A DNA stretch of 64,000 bases from Spirochaetaceae bacterium (GCA_020632655.1 JACKFD010000004.1:248001-312000); one strand, 5' to 3'; numbered from the stretch's first letter, positions 52,369 to 62,576 are shown. The notes: generated from the sequence alone by a model not told the origin. Numbers and translations are program-made.

Positions 52369-53721
52369 ATGGCAAGCCAAGCCCCTCGCGAGGCCGAAGA
52401 CGCCCCGCTCAACCCGATTGCCCGCCAGCTGAACGAGAAGCTCGAGGAGGCCGCGCCCGAGATCCTCTCGATGCTCTCGGCCTACGGTCGGCGCCTCTAC
52501 TTCCCGAAGGGCATCCTGTCGCAGTCGGCCGAGGCCAAGCAGAAGGCCCATCGCTTCAACGCGACGATCGGCATCGCGACCGAGGGCGGCAAGCCGATGG
52601 CCCTGCCTTCGATCACGACGCAGCTCGGCGACGTGCCGACGGCCGACGCCGTCAACTACGCGCCGCCGGGCGGGCGGCCCGGACTGCGCAAGCTGTGGCG
52701 CGAGAAGCTGCTCGCCGAGAATCCGTCGCTGCGCGACAAGCGCTTCGGCGAGCCCGTCGTGACGAACGCGATCACCCACGGCCTCTCGCTCGCGGGCGAG
52801 CTCTTCCTCGATCCCGGCGACGTCGTGCTGATGCCCGACCAGCTCTGGGGCAACTACCGGCTGACCTTCGAGATCCGCAATCGCGCGAAGATCCACACCT
52901 TCCCCTTCTATACCGAGCAGGGCGGCATGGACACGGCGGGCTTCGCGGCGCGACTCGCCGAGCTTTCGCAGGGGCGAGACAAGGTCGTCGTGCTGCTGAA
53001 CTTCCCGAACAACCCGACGGGCTACATGCCGACCGCCGCGGAGGGTGACGCGCTCGCGTCGGCGCTCGAGCATCAGGCCGCGAAGGGCACGAAGCTCGTC
53101 GTGCTCTGCGACGACGCCTACTTCGGGCTCTTCTACCACCTGGGCGGGGAGTCGATGACCGAGTCGCTCTTCGGACGGCTGACGGGGCGGCATCCGAACC
53201 TGCTCGCGGTCAAGCTCGACGGGGCGACCAAGGAGCTCTTCGTGTGGGGCCTGCGCTGCGGCTTCATCACCTTCGGGCCGGGCCGGCCGGAGACGGCGGA
53301 GGTGGTCTGCGAGGTGCTCGACGCGAAGACGCGCGGTGCGATCCGCGGTGGCATCTCGAACGTGCCCCAGCTCTCGCAGACCCTCGTCGAGCGCGCCCTC
53401 GCTTCGCCCGACCTGGCGGCGGAGCGTGACGCGAAATGCGACGTGCTGCGGGCGCGGGCTACGCGGGTCTTCGAGATCGCGAACCAGCCGCGCTTCGCCG
53501 AGAGCTTCTCGGTCTATCCCTTCAACAGCGGCTACTTCATGCTCGTGAAGGTCGACGGCGTCGACGCCGAGAAGCTGCGCGTGCATCTGCTCGACGAGTA
53601 CGGCGTGGGGCTGATCGCGACGAGCCCGACGGACATCCGGGTCGCGTTCTCGTGTCTCGAGGTCGACGACGTCGAGCCGCTCTTCGAGGCGATGCACAAG
53701 GCGATCCAGGAGCTGCGCTGA
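52369..53721 (+). CDS. Class I/II PLP-dependent aminotransferase
   Basis: 450 residues. Fold-type I landmarks: VNYAPPGGRPGLRKLW, the cofactor region ITHGLSLAGELFLDPGDVVL, NFPNNPTGY, LCDDAYFGLFY (Asp-x-x-Tyr) and a PLP-Lys candidate in KLDGATKELFVWGLRCGFI. Its sequence is distant from AspAT/TyrAT and resembles aminotransferases annotated only broadly; the amino donor is not deducible. It follows the GNAT gene by ~105 bp on the same strand. Confidence 0.85.
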   Translation: MASQAPREAEDAPLNPIARQLNEKLEEAAPEILSMLSAYGRRLYFPKGILSQSAEAKQKAHRFNATIGIATEGGKPMALPSITTQLGDVPTADAVNYAPPGGRPGLRKLWREKLLAENPSLRDKRFGEPVVTNAITHGLSLAGELFLDPGDVVLMPDQLWGNYRLTFEIRNRAKIHTFPFYTEQGGMDTAGFAARLAELSQGRDKVVVLLNFPNNPTGYMPTAAEGDALASALEHQAAKGTKLVVLCDDAYFGLFYHLGGESMTESLFGRLTGRHPNLLAVKLDGATKELFVWGLRCGFITFGPGRPETAEVVCEVLDAKTRGAIRGGISNVPQLSQTLVERALASPDLAAERDAKCDVLRARATRVFEIANQPRFAESFSVYPFNSGYFMLVKVDGVDAEKLRVHLLDEYGVGLIATSPTDIRVAFSCLEVDDVEPLFEAMHKAIQELR

Positions 53722-53769
53722 GGGGCGACGTGGCCTCGGGGAGCCCGGCCGGGATCCCGCGGCGCGATG

Positions 53770-55431
53770 CTAGTCGGCGTCCTTGCGGTACTTCGACGGG
53801 CCGGGGCGGACGGACGGCCCCTCGTCCTTCGAAGGCGTGCGACCGCTTTCGCGTCCGGATCCCTTGCGCGCCTCTTCCGTCTCGAGCGCGTCGAAGCTTC
53901 GCACGACCTCGACCATCAGCTCGATCGAGCGGGCGAGCGTGGCCGTGTCGACGCGTTCGTCGACGCCGTGCACGCGGCGCGCCTCGTCGGGCGTGAGCGC
54001 GCGGGGCACGAAGCCGTAGGCGACCAGGCCGAGCTCGCGGAACCAGTGCGCGTCGGTGAAGCCGCCGATCAGCCGGGGGACGACGAGGGCCGAGGGATCG
54101 TGGCGCGCGGCAACCGCCTCGATCGCGCGGTAGAGCGGCGTGTCCGAGGACGACGAGCGGGAGGGGAAGCTCAGGATCGTTTGGAGCTCGACCTTGGGAT
54201 CGTGGATGACCTCCGCCAGCTCTTCGCGGAACGCCTCGCAGCTCTCGCCGGGGAGCAGGCGCGCATCGAGCTGGGCGCGTGCAATCGCCGGCGCGACGTT
54301 CGTCTTCGGGGCGCCCTCGAGCACCGTGATCGAGACCGTGTTGCGGACGAGCGCGTTCTGACTCGGGTCGTCGAGGAAGCGACGCCGGAAGGCCTCGTCC
54401 TTGCGCAGCGCGCGCTGGAGGTTCGCGTAGCCCGCGCGATCCCAGTCCGCCGCGAGCGGCGCGAGCGCTGCGAACATGCGCGCCACCTCCTGCGACACGC
54501 GGATCGGCGCCTCGGCGCGACGGATCCGATCGAGGGCGGCGATCAGCCGCGGCACGGCGGCGTCGCGGGTCGGCGCGGCGCTATGTCCCGCCCTGCCCCG
54601 GGCGCGCAGCTCGATCCAGCAGGGCGCCTTCTCCGTCAGCGTCACCCCCCAGACGGCCGGACGCGGCGCCTCGACGGATGTCGAGTCGATCTGGATCCCC
54701 CCGCCTTCCGTGAGCAGGTAGCCGACACCCTCGAGCAGATCGGGTCGATTCGCCGCGATCCAGCCCGCCCCCTCGAGCCCCCCTGTCTCCTCGTCCGGCG
54801 TCGCGAGGTAGACCAGGTCGCGATCGAGCTTGGCGTCGGAGTGCGCGATCTCGATCATCGTGAGCAGATGCGCGATCGCGACGCCCTTCGCATCGAGCGC
54901 ACCGCGTCCCCAGACGTAGCCGTCGCGGATCTCGCCGGCGAAGGGATCGACGCTCCACTCGTCGGCGTCCGCTGGCACCGTGTCGAGATGCGAGAGCAGC
55001 GCGAGGGCGGGTCGGGGCGCATCCTCGCCGCTCCGCCTCCGTCCGCGCAGCCGACCCCAGACGGCGGCGCGCTCGGGTCCGCCTTCGGGACCCGGCGTCG
55101 CGATGACGCGGCTCTCGATGCCGGCGCGACCGAGGGCGGCGGCGAGCTTGCGGGCGAGGGAGAGCTCGCCGCCCGGAGGATTGACGGTGGGCGTGCGGAT
55201 CGCCTCGCCTAACAGCTCGGCGGCGCGATGTTCGAGGGTCGCGGGAGTGTCGTCGGCGTCGAAGGGCCAGATCGCCCTGGCCGCGGGATCCGGGCCCAGC
55301 GCGAGGAGCACCCCGCCGAGCAGACACGCGACTCGAGCGGAGGTCCGGCGGGTCGGCGGGCCATCCGGTGCGCCGCTTCGTGCACGGGAAGGACATGCCT
55401 CGCTCGGCTCGAAGGGATCACGCGCCATCAT
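53770..55431 (-). CDS. M20-family metallopeptidase (secreted)
   Basis: 553 residues. Zn ligands and active-site residues are in SHLDTVPADADEW, GRGALDAKG, PDEETGG and FTDAHWF. The dimerisation domain carries the RAGHSA motif. A signal-like hydrophobic stretch (VACLLGGVLLALGPDPAARA) lies after ~35 polar residues, so it is probably periplasmic. Family members are carboxypeptidases or aminoacylases. Two adjacent ATGs (55431, 55428) follow GGAGCAGG. The last ~40 residues are charged and low in complexity. It is divergent from the M23 gene. Confidence 0.88.
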   Translation of the reverse strand: MMARDPFEPSEACPSRARSGAPDGPPTRRTSARVACLLGGVLLALGPDPAARAIWPFDADDTPATLEHRAAELLGEAIRTPTVNPPGGELSLARKLAAALGRAGIESRVIATPGPEGGPERAAVWGRLRGRRRSGEDAPRPALALLSHLDTVPADADEWSVDPFAGEIRDGYVWGRGALDAKGVAIAHLLTMIEIAHSDAKLDRDLVYLATPDEETGGLEGAGWIAANRPDLLEGVGYLLTEGGGIQIDSTSVEAPRPAVWGVTLTEKAPCWIELRARGRAGHSAAPTRDAAVPRLIAALDRIRRAEAPIRVSQEVARMFAALAPLAADWDRAGYANLQRALRKDEAFRRRFLDDPSQNALVRNTVSITVLEGAPKTNVAPAIARAQLDARLLPGESCEAFREELAEVIHDPKVELQTILSFPSRSSSSDTPLYRAIEAVAARHDPSALVVPRLIGGFTDAHWFRELGLVAYGFVPRALTPDEARRVHGVDERVDTATLARSIELMVEVVRSFDALETEEARKGSGRESGRTPSKDEGPSVRPGPSKYRKDAD

Positions 55432-55580
55432 GGGCCGCCTGCTCCGACGAAGAGGGAAGAGGGCGATGAATCGAGGGGAATTCGATACAAAGAAAGTTCG
55501 CGATTGCTCCGATGTGCATGCGGAGCTGCTCACGCCGGGCTAAACATAGCCGCCGGAGTGAGAGCCCCCAGGAGCACCTG

Positions 55581-57173
55581 ATGCGATTCGAGCCTTCCGG
55601 TCCGGAGGGTCCGCGGATCTCTCTGCGGCCCGACGCGTTCCGGCGCGCGATGCGAACGCCCGTCGTGGGCTGGGCTTTGCTGGTGGCCGGCGTCCTGACC
55701 GGCTTCGTGGTGGGGACGCGGATCGGCGGCGGTCGAACGGTCCCGTCGGAAGACGCCGCCCACGCTGTCGCGGGCTTCGATGCCGAGCACGGCCTCGCGG
55801 GGGTCGCATCGGGCTGGCCCGACATCTCGGGCCACGACGAGCTGGTGGGCGAGGTCTATCGACTCGCCTCGAATGCCTCCCGCCCCCTCGCCGCGACCGA
55901 AGATCTGCCCGAGGACCTGAAGGACGAAGAGGCTCTGGTCGCCGCCTACGAGGCAGTCGCCGTCGACGCCCTCCCGGTCCACGCCGACGAGGCGTCCGAG
56001 GAGGAGGCGGCCCACCCCGAGGACGCCGACGCCGAGCCCGAGGTGCACGACGGGCTGACGATCGTGACCAAGGGCGAGATCGGTCGGGGCGAGAGCCTCG
56101 CGACCTCACTGCGTCGACAGGGCATCTCGCCGGGCACGGTCCATCTGATCGCGACCGAGATGCGCAAGGTCTTCGACTTCCGCCGCTCGCGGGCGGGTGA
56201 CGAGTACCGCCTCGGACAGGACGCCGACGGACGCGTGCTCGACTTCCGTTATTCGCAGAGTCCGGAAGAGAGCTTCTACCTCGCCTGGGAAGGCACCCGC
56301 TACGTCGTGCGCAAGGAGACGGCCGAGCTCCGACCGCAGATCGCGAAGATCGCGGGGATCGTCGACTCCTCCTTCTACGACGCCGTCCTCGCACTCGGCG
56401 AGCAGAGCGCACTCGCCGCCGACTTCGCCCGGATCCTCGCCTGGGACATCGACTTCAGCCGCAACGTCCAGCCCGGCGACGAGTTCTCGATCCTCTACGA
56501 GCGCCTCTACCGCCGCGGCGACGATGGCCGCGAGGTCTACGTGCGACCCGGCCGGATCCTGGCCGGTCGCTACGAGGGACCGTCGGGCGAGCACACGGTC
56601 GTCTACTTCGAGGACGACGACGGGGTCGGCGCCTATTTCCGCCCCGACGGGAGCTCCGTCGAGCGCGCCTTCCTCGCAGCGCCCCTCGAGTTCAGCCGGA
56701 TCTCCTCGCGCTTCACGAGGGCGCGTCGCCATCCCATCCTCGACATCACACGTCCGCATCCCGGCATCGACTACGCGGCGCCGCACGGCACGCCCGTCTG
56801 GTCCGTCGCGGACGGTGTCGTCGAGTTCAAGGGACGCGCGGGCGCTTCGGGCAATCTCGTCCGCATCCGCCACGTGGGCGGCTACACGTCGCACTACGCC
56901 CACCTCTCGAGCTTCGCCAAACATCTCGACGTGGGTGATCGTGTCGAGCAGAAGCAGGTGATCGGCTACGTCGGCAGCACGGGCCTCTCGACCGGACCCC
57001 ACGTCTGCTTCCGCGTGAAGAAGGACGGGCGCTACGTGGATCCGATGCAGATCGCGAGCCCGGCTGGCGAGCCCGTCGGCGCGGAGCTGCTCGCGCACTT
57101 CGAGGTCGTTCGCGACGAGCTGCTCGCCGATCTCGGTGCGGGTCCCCTCAGCATGGCCGACGAGGCGCTCTGA
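55581..57173 (+). CDS. M23-family peptidoglycan endopeptidase
   Basis: 530 residues. One transmembrane helix (VGWALLVAGVLTGFVVGTRIG) near residue 30 is followed by an acidic linker, an OapA/LysM-like region (GRGESLATSLRRQGISP) and a MepM-like middle. The LytM catalytic domain has HPGIDYAAPHG, HYAHL and GPHVCFRV, the complete HxxxD and HxH zinc set. It should cut peptide cross-links in the periplasm. CAGGAGC precedes the ATG. The length and layout match MepM/YebA enzymes of cell elongation. Confidence 0.92.
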   Translation: MRFEPSGPEGPRISLRPDAFRRAMRTPVVGWALLVAGVLTGFVVGTRIGGGRTVPSEDAAHAVAGFDAEHGLAGVASGWPDISGHDELVGEVYRLASNASRPLAATEDLPEDLKDEEALVAAYEAVAVDALPVHADEASEEEAAHPEDADAEPEVHDGLTIVTKGEIGRGESLATSLRRQGISPGTVHLIATEMRKVFDFRRSRAGDEYRLGQDADGRVLDFRYSQSPEESFYLAWEGTRYVVRKETAELRPQIAKIAGIVDSSFYDAVLALGEQSALAADFARILAWDIDFSRNVQPGDEFSILYERLYRRGDDGREVYVRPGRILAGRYEGPSGEHTVVYFEDDDGVGAYFRPDGSSVERAFLAAPLEFSRISSRFTRARRHPILDITRPHPGIDYAAPHGTPVWSVADGVVEFKGRAGASGNLVRIRHVGGYTSHYAHLSSFAKHLDVGDRVEQKQVIGYVGSTGLSTGPHVCFRVKKDGRYVDPMQIASPAGEPVGAELLAHFEVVRDELLADLGAGPLSMADEAL

Positions 57174-57189
57174 GGGGCCGTCCGCCTCG

Positions 57190-57999
57190 ATGAGCGATTC
57201 GGACGGCGTCGCGGCGGCGGGCGGATTGGTGGCGGGGGACTTCCGGCTCGCCCCTTCGCTCGCGCGGGCCCTCTCGGGTGCGCCCGTGCGGGTCGGCACG
57301 GAGAATCCGGCGAAGCTCGACGCGGTGCGCCTGGCCCTGGGATCCTTCGCCGAGTCGCCGGATTCGATCCTGCTCGTGCCCGTCGGGGTCGCGAGCGGCG
57401 TGCCCGAGCAGCCCGTCGGCTGGGACGAGATCGCACGGGGTGCCAGGAATCGGGCGCGGGCGGCGCTCGCCTCCGGCGACGGCGTGCTCGGCGTCGGGAT
57501 CGAGGACGGGCTCGTTCGGCTGAGCGGGGCCGCGCCGGATGCGTCCATGGCCGTCGATGCCGCGACATCCGGTCGGGTCACGGACCGACGGTCGGGCCCC
57601 GCCGATCCCGAGGATCTACGAGGCGTCTTCAACGTCGGCTGCGCCTGGGTGACGGACGGCGTGCGCGAGGGCTCGGGCTTCTCCTCCGCCTTCGCCTATC
57701 CCCCGGATTGCCTCGGGCCGGCCTTTCGCGAGGCCACGCCGATCGGTGATCTCTTCGACGCGCTCTGGCGCGCGCGTCGAGGCGGGTCGGTCAATGCGTC
57801 GCACCCGGAAGCCGGGGCGCAGGGCGGGGCCCTCCGGGCCGAGGCGCCGCCCTCCGGCCGCCAGGGCGGCAACATCGGCCTGCTCACCCAGGGCCGCCTC
57901 CCGCGGAGCGCCTACGGCGCCCAGGCCATCGTGTGCGCCCTCGTTCACTTTCTGCACACGGATCTATACGATTGGGGGCCGCGCCAAGGCACGCTCTGA
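57190..57999 (+). CDS. DUF84 inosine/xanthosine triphosphatase-like protein
   Basis: 269 residues. The nucleotide-binding VRVGTENPAKLDAVRLAL, the SGVPEQPVGWDEIARGARNRA block and GVGIEDGL identify the YjjX/DUF84 family, which hydrolyses non-canonical purine triphosphates. It is longer than the ~170-residue YjjX because of an insert (about residues 115-145) and an N-terminal extension; the C-terminal block RLPRSAYGAQAIVCALV is conserved. GAGGGG precedes the ATG. It is closely packed between the M23 and glutamate-cysteine ligase genes. Confidence 0.8.
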   Translation: MSDSDGVAAAGGLVAGDFRLAPSLARALSGAPVRVGTENPAKLDAVRLALGSFAESPDSILLVPVGVASGVPEQPVGWDEIARGARNRARAALASGDGVLGVGIEDGLVRLSGAAPDASMAVDAATSGRVTDRRSGPADPEDLRGVFNVGCAWVTDGVREGSGFSSAFAYPPDCLGPAFREATPIGDLFDALWRARRGGSVNASHPEAGAQGGALRAEAPPSGRQGGNIGLLTQGRLPRSAYGAQAIVCALVHFLHTDLYDWGPRQGTL

Positions 58000-58011
58000 A
58001 GGAGCCCCCCG

Positions 58012-59358
58012 ATGAACCCCCAGGACCGGCCCGTCGAGACCACGGGCGACCTGCTCGACTACTTCCGGGCCGCCGAGAAGCCGCAGGCGCTCTGGCGCGT
58101 GGGCACCGAGCACGAGAAGGTCGGCGTGTACGCCGACACCGGCGATCGCGTCCCCTACGAAGGCCCCTACGGCATCGGCGCACTGCTCGAGAAGATCGCC
58201 GACCACGCGGGCTTCCAGCGTGTCGCCGAACGCGGCCGCACGATCGCGCTCGAGCACGACCAGGCGAGCGTGACGCTCGAGCCCGGTGGACAGATCGAGC
58301 TCTCGGGCGCGCCGCTCTTCACGACCCAGGAGACCTGCGTCGAGTTCAACGCCCACGTCGACCTCGTGAAGGAGCTCTCCGACGAGTACGGCATCGCCTG
58401 GCTCGGCCTCGGCATCGACCCCTTCCACGAGGTCGGCGAGATCCCGATCATGCCCAAGTCGCGCTACGACATCATGCGCGACTACCTGCCCAAGCGCGGC
58501 GGGCTCGGTCTCGAGATGATGCACGCGACGGCGACCGTGCAGGCGAACTTCGACTACTCGGACGAGGCCGACATGATCGCGAAGATGCGCGCGGCGCTCG
58601 TGGTCACGCCCGTCGTGTCGGCGCTCTTCGCGAACTCGAGCATCTCCGGCGGGCGCGCGAACGGCTACGTCTCGCGCAGGCTCGCGATCTGGCGCGACAC
58701 GGACCCCGACCGATGCGGGTTGATCCCCTTCGTCTTCGATCCGGACTTCGGGTATGCGCGCTATGCGGAGTGGGCGCTCGACGTGCCGATGTTCTTCGTG
58801 GTGCGCGACAAGACCTACCATCCCGGCGACGGAACGACCTTCCGCGAGTTCATGTCGCGCGGCTTCCAGGGGCTGCGGCCGACGATGCGGGACTGGGACC
58901 TGCACCTGACGACGCTCTTCCCCGACGTGCGCCTCAAGCGGATCATCGAGGTGCGCGGCGCGGACACCGTCCCCCGCCGCCAGATCTGCGCCCTGCCGGC
59001 GGTCTGGAAGGGGGTGCTCTACGACGAGGAGGCGCTCGCGGCGACCTGGGAGACCTTCGGCGGGATCAGCCCGGCAGAGCTCGACGCGGGCCAGCTCGAC
59101 GTGGCGAAGCGTGGGCTGCGCGCGGAGATGGGCGGTCGCAAGGTGCTCGATCTCGCCCGCGAGCTGGTGGGCTTCTCGCGCGAGGGGCTGCGACGGATCG
59201 CCGTGCGGGTCGGTGCCGAGGCCGACGAGTGCGGCTTCCTCGACCCCCTGCTCGAGCAGATCGAGAAGGGCGTGAGCCCCGGCGAGGAGATCGCCCTGCG
59301 GTGGCAGGGCGAGTGGGGGCGGAACCGCGAGAAGCTGATCGCAGCGACCCGCTACTGA
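58012..59358 (+). CDS. gshA: Glutamate-cysteine ligase (plant/proteobacterial GCS2 type)
   Basis: 448 residues. The family run is seen in VGTEHEKVGVY, LEHDQASVTLEPGGQIELSG, GIDPF, MPKSRYDIMRDYLP, MHATATVQANFDYS and EVRGADTVPRRQICALPAVWKG. It joins Glu and Cys in the first step of glutathione synthesis. Length fits the plant-type enzymes. AAGGAGCC is the ribosome site. No gshB is in the window. Confidence 0.93.
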   Translation: MNPQDRPVETTGDLLDYFRAAEKPQALWRVGTEHEKVGVYADTGDRVPYEGPYGIGALLEKIADHAGFQRVAERGRTIALEHDQASVTLEPGGQIELSGAPLFTTQETCVEFNAHVDLVKELSDEYGIAWLGLGIDPFHEVGEIPIMPKSRYDIMRDYLPKRGGLGLEMMHATATVQANFDYSDEADMIAKMRAALVVTPVVSALFANSSISGGRANGYVSRRLAIWRDTDPDRCGLIPFVFDPDFGYARYAEWALDVPMFFVVRDKTYHPGDGTTFREFMSRGFQGLRPTMRDWDLHLTTLFPDVRLKRIIEVRGADTVPRRQICALPAVWKGVLYDEEALAATWETFGGISPAELDAGQLDVAKRGLRAEMGGRKVLDLARELVGFSREGLRRIAVRVGAEADECGFLDPLLEQIEKGVSPGEEIALRWQGEWGRNREKLIAATRY

Positions 59359-59427
59359 GGGGCCGGGCCGGGTGCGCCCCCGCGCATCGAATGCCGCCCG
59401 CGGGCTTTCGTGGCAATCTCTCCGCCG

Positions 59428-60588
59428 ATGTCCGACACCCGACGAGCCGATCCCGCGCGACCCCGCATCCTGATCGTCGACGACGAGGAGGCGATCCTCG
59501 AGACGCTGTCGTTCACCTTCATGGATCTCTACGACGTGCTGACCACGTCGGACCCGACCCAGGCGCTCCAGATCCTCGAAGAGAACCAGCCCGTCGCGGT
59601 CGTGATCACGGACCAGCGCATGCCCGGCATGACGGGCGTCGAGCTGCTCAAGCGCGTCTACGAACGCTTCCCCGAAACCGTCCGCATCATCCTCACGGGC
59701 TTCGCCGACAGCGAGGCGACGATCAAGGCGATCAACGACGGCCACGTCTACGGCTACGTCAACAAGCCCTGGGAGCCCGACGAGCTGAAGGCCCTCGTGC
59801 GCCGCGCCGTCGAGCTCCACGCGCTCACGGTCGAGAACCGACGCCTCGTCGACCACCTGCGCCAGGGCAGCCTCTTCCTGACCGCCGTGATGGATCGCCT
59901 GCGCACGGGCGCGATCGCCGTCGACCGCGACGGCATCGTGCGCGCCGTGAACCAGCCCGCCCGTGCGTTCATCGGCCTCGAGGAGGAGATCCTCGGCCAG
60001 CCGATCGACGCCGTGCTCTCGAGGCACCACCTCGAGGAGCTGGGGCAGACCGTCCGCGCGCTGGCCGAGGAGAAGGGCGGAAGCTTCGAGGAGGTCGATC
60101 TGCCGGTCGGCGCCGGCCATCGCATCCGCGTCTCGAGCCAGCGGCTCGTCGACGAGGCGGGCGAGCCGATGGGCCGGGTCGTGCTCTTCAAGGAGATCTC
60201 GCACGAGCCGCTCACCCGCGAGTTCGAGGAGATCGTGGGGCGCGTCGCGTCGACGAAGGGCCCCGTTCGGGCCGAGCTCGAGACGGCGCAGGCGGCACTC
60301 GTCGAGCTGGGCGAGCGCGTCGCGAGCGCGCGGATCGTCTCGGCCAACATGTCCGAGCTCGCCGAGCGGGTCTCGCGTACGCGAACGGCGATCTCGAGCT
60401 GGCTCGACGTGGACGATGCGCTGGCGGCGGAGGACTACCCCGACGCGCAGCTGCTGCGGGATCGGATGAACGTCGCCGCGCGGCGGTGGCCGCGATCGGA
60501 GCCGTTGCCCGAGCGGGCCGCGGAGCTCGCACGCGCCGTCGAGGCCTACTACGAGAGCGGCGAGAACGCCCGCAAGCGGATCCTCTAG
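59428..60588 (+). CDS. Response regulator with PAS domain
   Basis: 386 residues. The receiver (ILIVDDEEAILETL, Asp62 in VVITDQRMPGMTGVELL, GYVNKPW) is of the RpfG/HyfR-like class. A PAS domain follows (RTGAIAVDRDGIVRAVNQPARAFIGLEEEILGQPIDAVL), then ~130 mainly helical residues without a catalytic domain. It may be a scaffold or adaptor. A GTG at 59410 is an alternative start. It precedes the unknown membrane protein by 1 nt, so the two are probably cotranscribed. Confidence 0.82.
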   Translation: MSDTRRADPARPRILIVDDEEAILETLSFTFMDLYDVLTTSDPTQALQILEENQPVAVVITDQRMPGMTGVELLKRVYERFPETVRIILTGFADSEATIKAINDGHVYGYVNKPWEPDELKALVRRAVELHALTVENRRLVDHLRQGSLFLTAVMDRLRTGAIAVDRDGIVRAVNQPARAFIGLEEEILGQPIDAVLSRHHLEELGQTVRALAEEKGGSFEEVDLPVGAGHRIRVSSQRLVDEAGEPMGRVVLFKEISHEPLTREFEEIVGRVASTKGPVRAELETAQAALVELGERVASARIVSANMSELAERVSRTRTAISSWLDVDDALAAEDYPDAQLLRDRMNVAARRWPRSEPLPERAAELARAVEAYYESGENARKRIL

Positions 60589-60589
60589 C

Positions 60590-62380
60590 TTGCCGGCCTC
60601 GCCCGCGCGCCGATCGCCCGAGCCGGCCTCCGAGGCGCCGCGTCCGACGGCGGCGCTGCCGCGGCTCGAGCTCCGGGTCGAGCGGCTGCAGCTCGTCTTC
60701 CGCTTCACCTTCGCGTTCCACGCGCGGGAGGTGCGATTCGAGCTCGCCGAGGCGGTCGGTGAGGCGCCGGCTGCGGAGGGGGCGACGCCGGCGGGCGGGG
60801 CCTCGACCGAGGGCGCGACTGCCCCCGCGTCGTCGGGCCCGCTGCGCTTCGAGCGGATCTTCCCCGAGACCTTCTCGTTCAACGCCGGCCGCAACGATCC
60901 GACCGAGCTCTTCCTGCAGCTCGAGGATCTCGTCTCGAAGCCGCGCCTGCTCGGGCCGCGGGCCAGCGCCCGCGACGCCCGCAACCTGATGATCCGGATG
61001 CTCTCGGCGGCGCCCCGCTACCTCGACGGGCTCTGCCGGCACCTCGAGGAGACGACGCGGCTGCGGCCCGAGGCACGGCTGCGCTTCCATCAGGACGTCG
61101 CGATGCTCTCGCAGATCCTGCTGCGCTTCGTCGAGACCCACGTCCTCGACGACAGCCGACCGCTTCGGATGGCGGGCTGGTCGCTCCGGCGACGGATCTA
61201 CCAGTCCTTGCGCGTGCTGCTCGAGGAGCGTGTCGACCCCGACTACGTCGAGGCCTACGTCGAGGGCCGCGCGAATCCCGTCGACCCGAGCGACGACCCG
61301 ACCGAGAGCGGATTCTTCCAGACCCTCGAGACGGGGGAGCCTGCGGCGGTCGATCGGATGATCGTGCGGATGGCGGAGCGGGCCTTCTACCTCTGGCTCG
61401 AGGGCGTCTGCCTCGACGAGGAGAACCAGGCCTTCGAGAAGGAGGACTCGGCCTTCGCCGATCGCGAGCGCGAGGTGCTGCGGGCGATCACGGTCGACGA
61501 GGGCGGGCGCATCGATCGCAGCCGCGACCTCGTGCCCTACCTGCGCCGGCCCGACCGCAACACGGCGCGGATCCTCGGCAAGCTCGAGCGATGGTTCCTG
61601 CGCAGCTACGACATCCGGCACTCGTCGGCGATCATCAACCACGCGGCAGCGCTCGCGAAGGGCGCCGTGTCGGGATCCCGGGCGCTCAGCTGGCATACGC
61701 CGCGGATCCACGCCACGGCGCTGGCGGCGCTGCTCGCCCCCTTTCTCGCGGGGACCTTCTTCTACGAGCGCGCCCCGGAGCTGATCGACCTGCTCTGCTC
61801 GGCGGAGGTCGTCCTCGTGAACGCGGCGGTCGTCTGGTTCCTGCTCTACCGCTTCTGCTGGAGGAAGGACCTCTCCTTCTTCCACGCCTCGGTCCCGCGG
61901 ATCGGCGCCGGGATCATCGTCGGCTACCTGCCCGTCTTCCTGATCGACGAGGTCTGGGACCTGGCGAGCCGGCCGACGCTGGCGCTGAATGCCGTGACGC
62001 TGCTGCTCGGGCTGGTGACGCTGCTCTACATCTACGTCGAGGTCGCGCGGCGCATCCGGGACACGGGGGTCGCCTTCGCCCGGGCGCGCTCGATCTTCCT
62101 GCTCGGGGTCTTCGAGGCCTTCGGGGCGGGCATCGTCATGACCAGCCTGGTCGGGCCCTTCATGGTCGAGCGGAACTGGTCGCCCGAGGGCGTGGAGACG
62201 TCCGTGGCGGTCGTGCGCGACGCGATGCCACCGATGGTCGGGCAGCTGCCGCACGTGGTCGGCGTCGAGGGCTTCTGGGTCTTTCCCTCGGCGCTGCTCC
62301 TGATGACCTTCCTGTCCTTCTTCATCGGCATCTTCCTGCAGCTGATGTGGGAGGAGCTCCCGATCACGGAGCCCCTCTGA
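60590..62380 (+). CDS. Membrane protein of unknown function
   Basis: 596 residues, no family recognised. Residues ~1-360 are soluble, Arg/Glu-rich and mostly helical, with a hydrophobic-charged pattern (FRFTFAFHAREVRFELAEA). Residues ~370-596 carry about six membrane helices, among them LLAPFLAGTFFYE, VNAAVVWFLLYRFCW, LLLGLVTLLYIYVEV and LLLMTFLSFFIGIFLQLMWE. The start is a TTG overlapping closely with the response-regulator stop; the ribosome site is weak. The context suggests a membrane output or sensor for the adjacent RR-PAS protein. Confidence 0.6.
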   Translation: MPASPARRSPEPASEAPRPTAALPRLELRVERLQLVFRFTFAFHAREVRFELAEAVGEAPAAEGATPAGGASTEGATAPASSGPLRFERIFPETFSFNAGRNDPTELFLQLEDLVSKPRLLGPRASARDARNLMIRMLSAAPRYLDGLCRHLEETTRLRPEARLRFHQDVAMLSQILLRFVETHVLDDSRPLRMAGWSLRRRIYQSLRVLLEERVDPDYVEAYVEGRANPVDPSDDPTESGFFQTLETGEPAAVDRMIVRMAERAFYLWLEGVCLDEENQAFEKEDSAFADREREVLRAITVDEGGRIDRSRDLVPYLRRPDRNTARILGKLERWFLRSYDIRHSSAIINHAAALAKGAVSGSRALSWHTPRIHATALAALLAPFLAGTFFYERAPELIDLLCSAEVVLVNAAVVWFLLYRFCWRKDLSFFHASVPRIGAGIIVGYLPVFLIDEVWDLASRPTLALNAVTLLLGLVTLLYIYVEVARRIRDTGVAFARARSIFLLGVFEAFGAGIVMTSLVGPFMVERNWSPEGVETSVAVVRDAMPPMVGQLPHVVGVEGFWVFPSALLLMTFLSFFIGIFLQLMWEELPITEPL

Positions 62381-62576
62381 CGCTGCGTCGGAAGGCTGCG
62401 GGGCCGCGATGCGGGTAGCGGCTCCCTGACGCCGATCGTAGACTCGGAGCGTCGCCGACCGTGCCCGCCCGTCGCGCGTCCCGGGCGACGTCGCCGCGAG
62501 GGCGCGCGGGCCGACGGTCCGCCGCGCGACGAACGCGCGCCACTCGGAACCGACAGCGAATCCGGAAGGAGCCTCC

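Noticed and set aside
59411..59424. GG-N10-GC (TGGCAATCTCTCCGC) at the RR-PAS start
   Set aside because: The -12 block is CCGC and the element overlaps the possible start codons.
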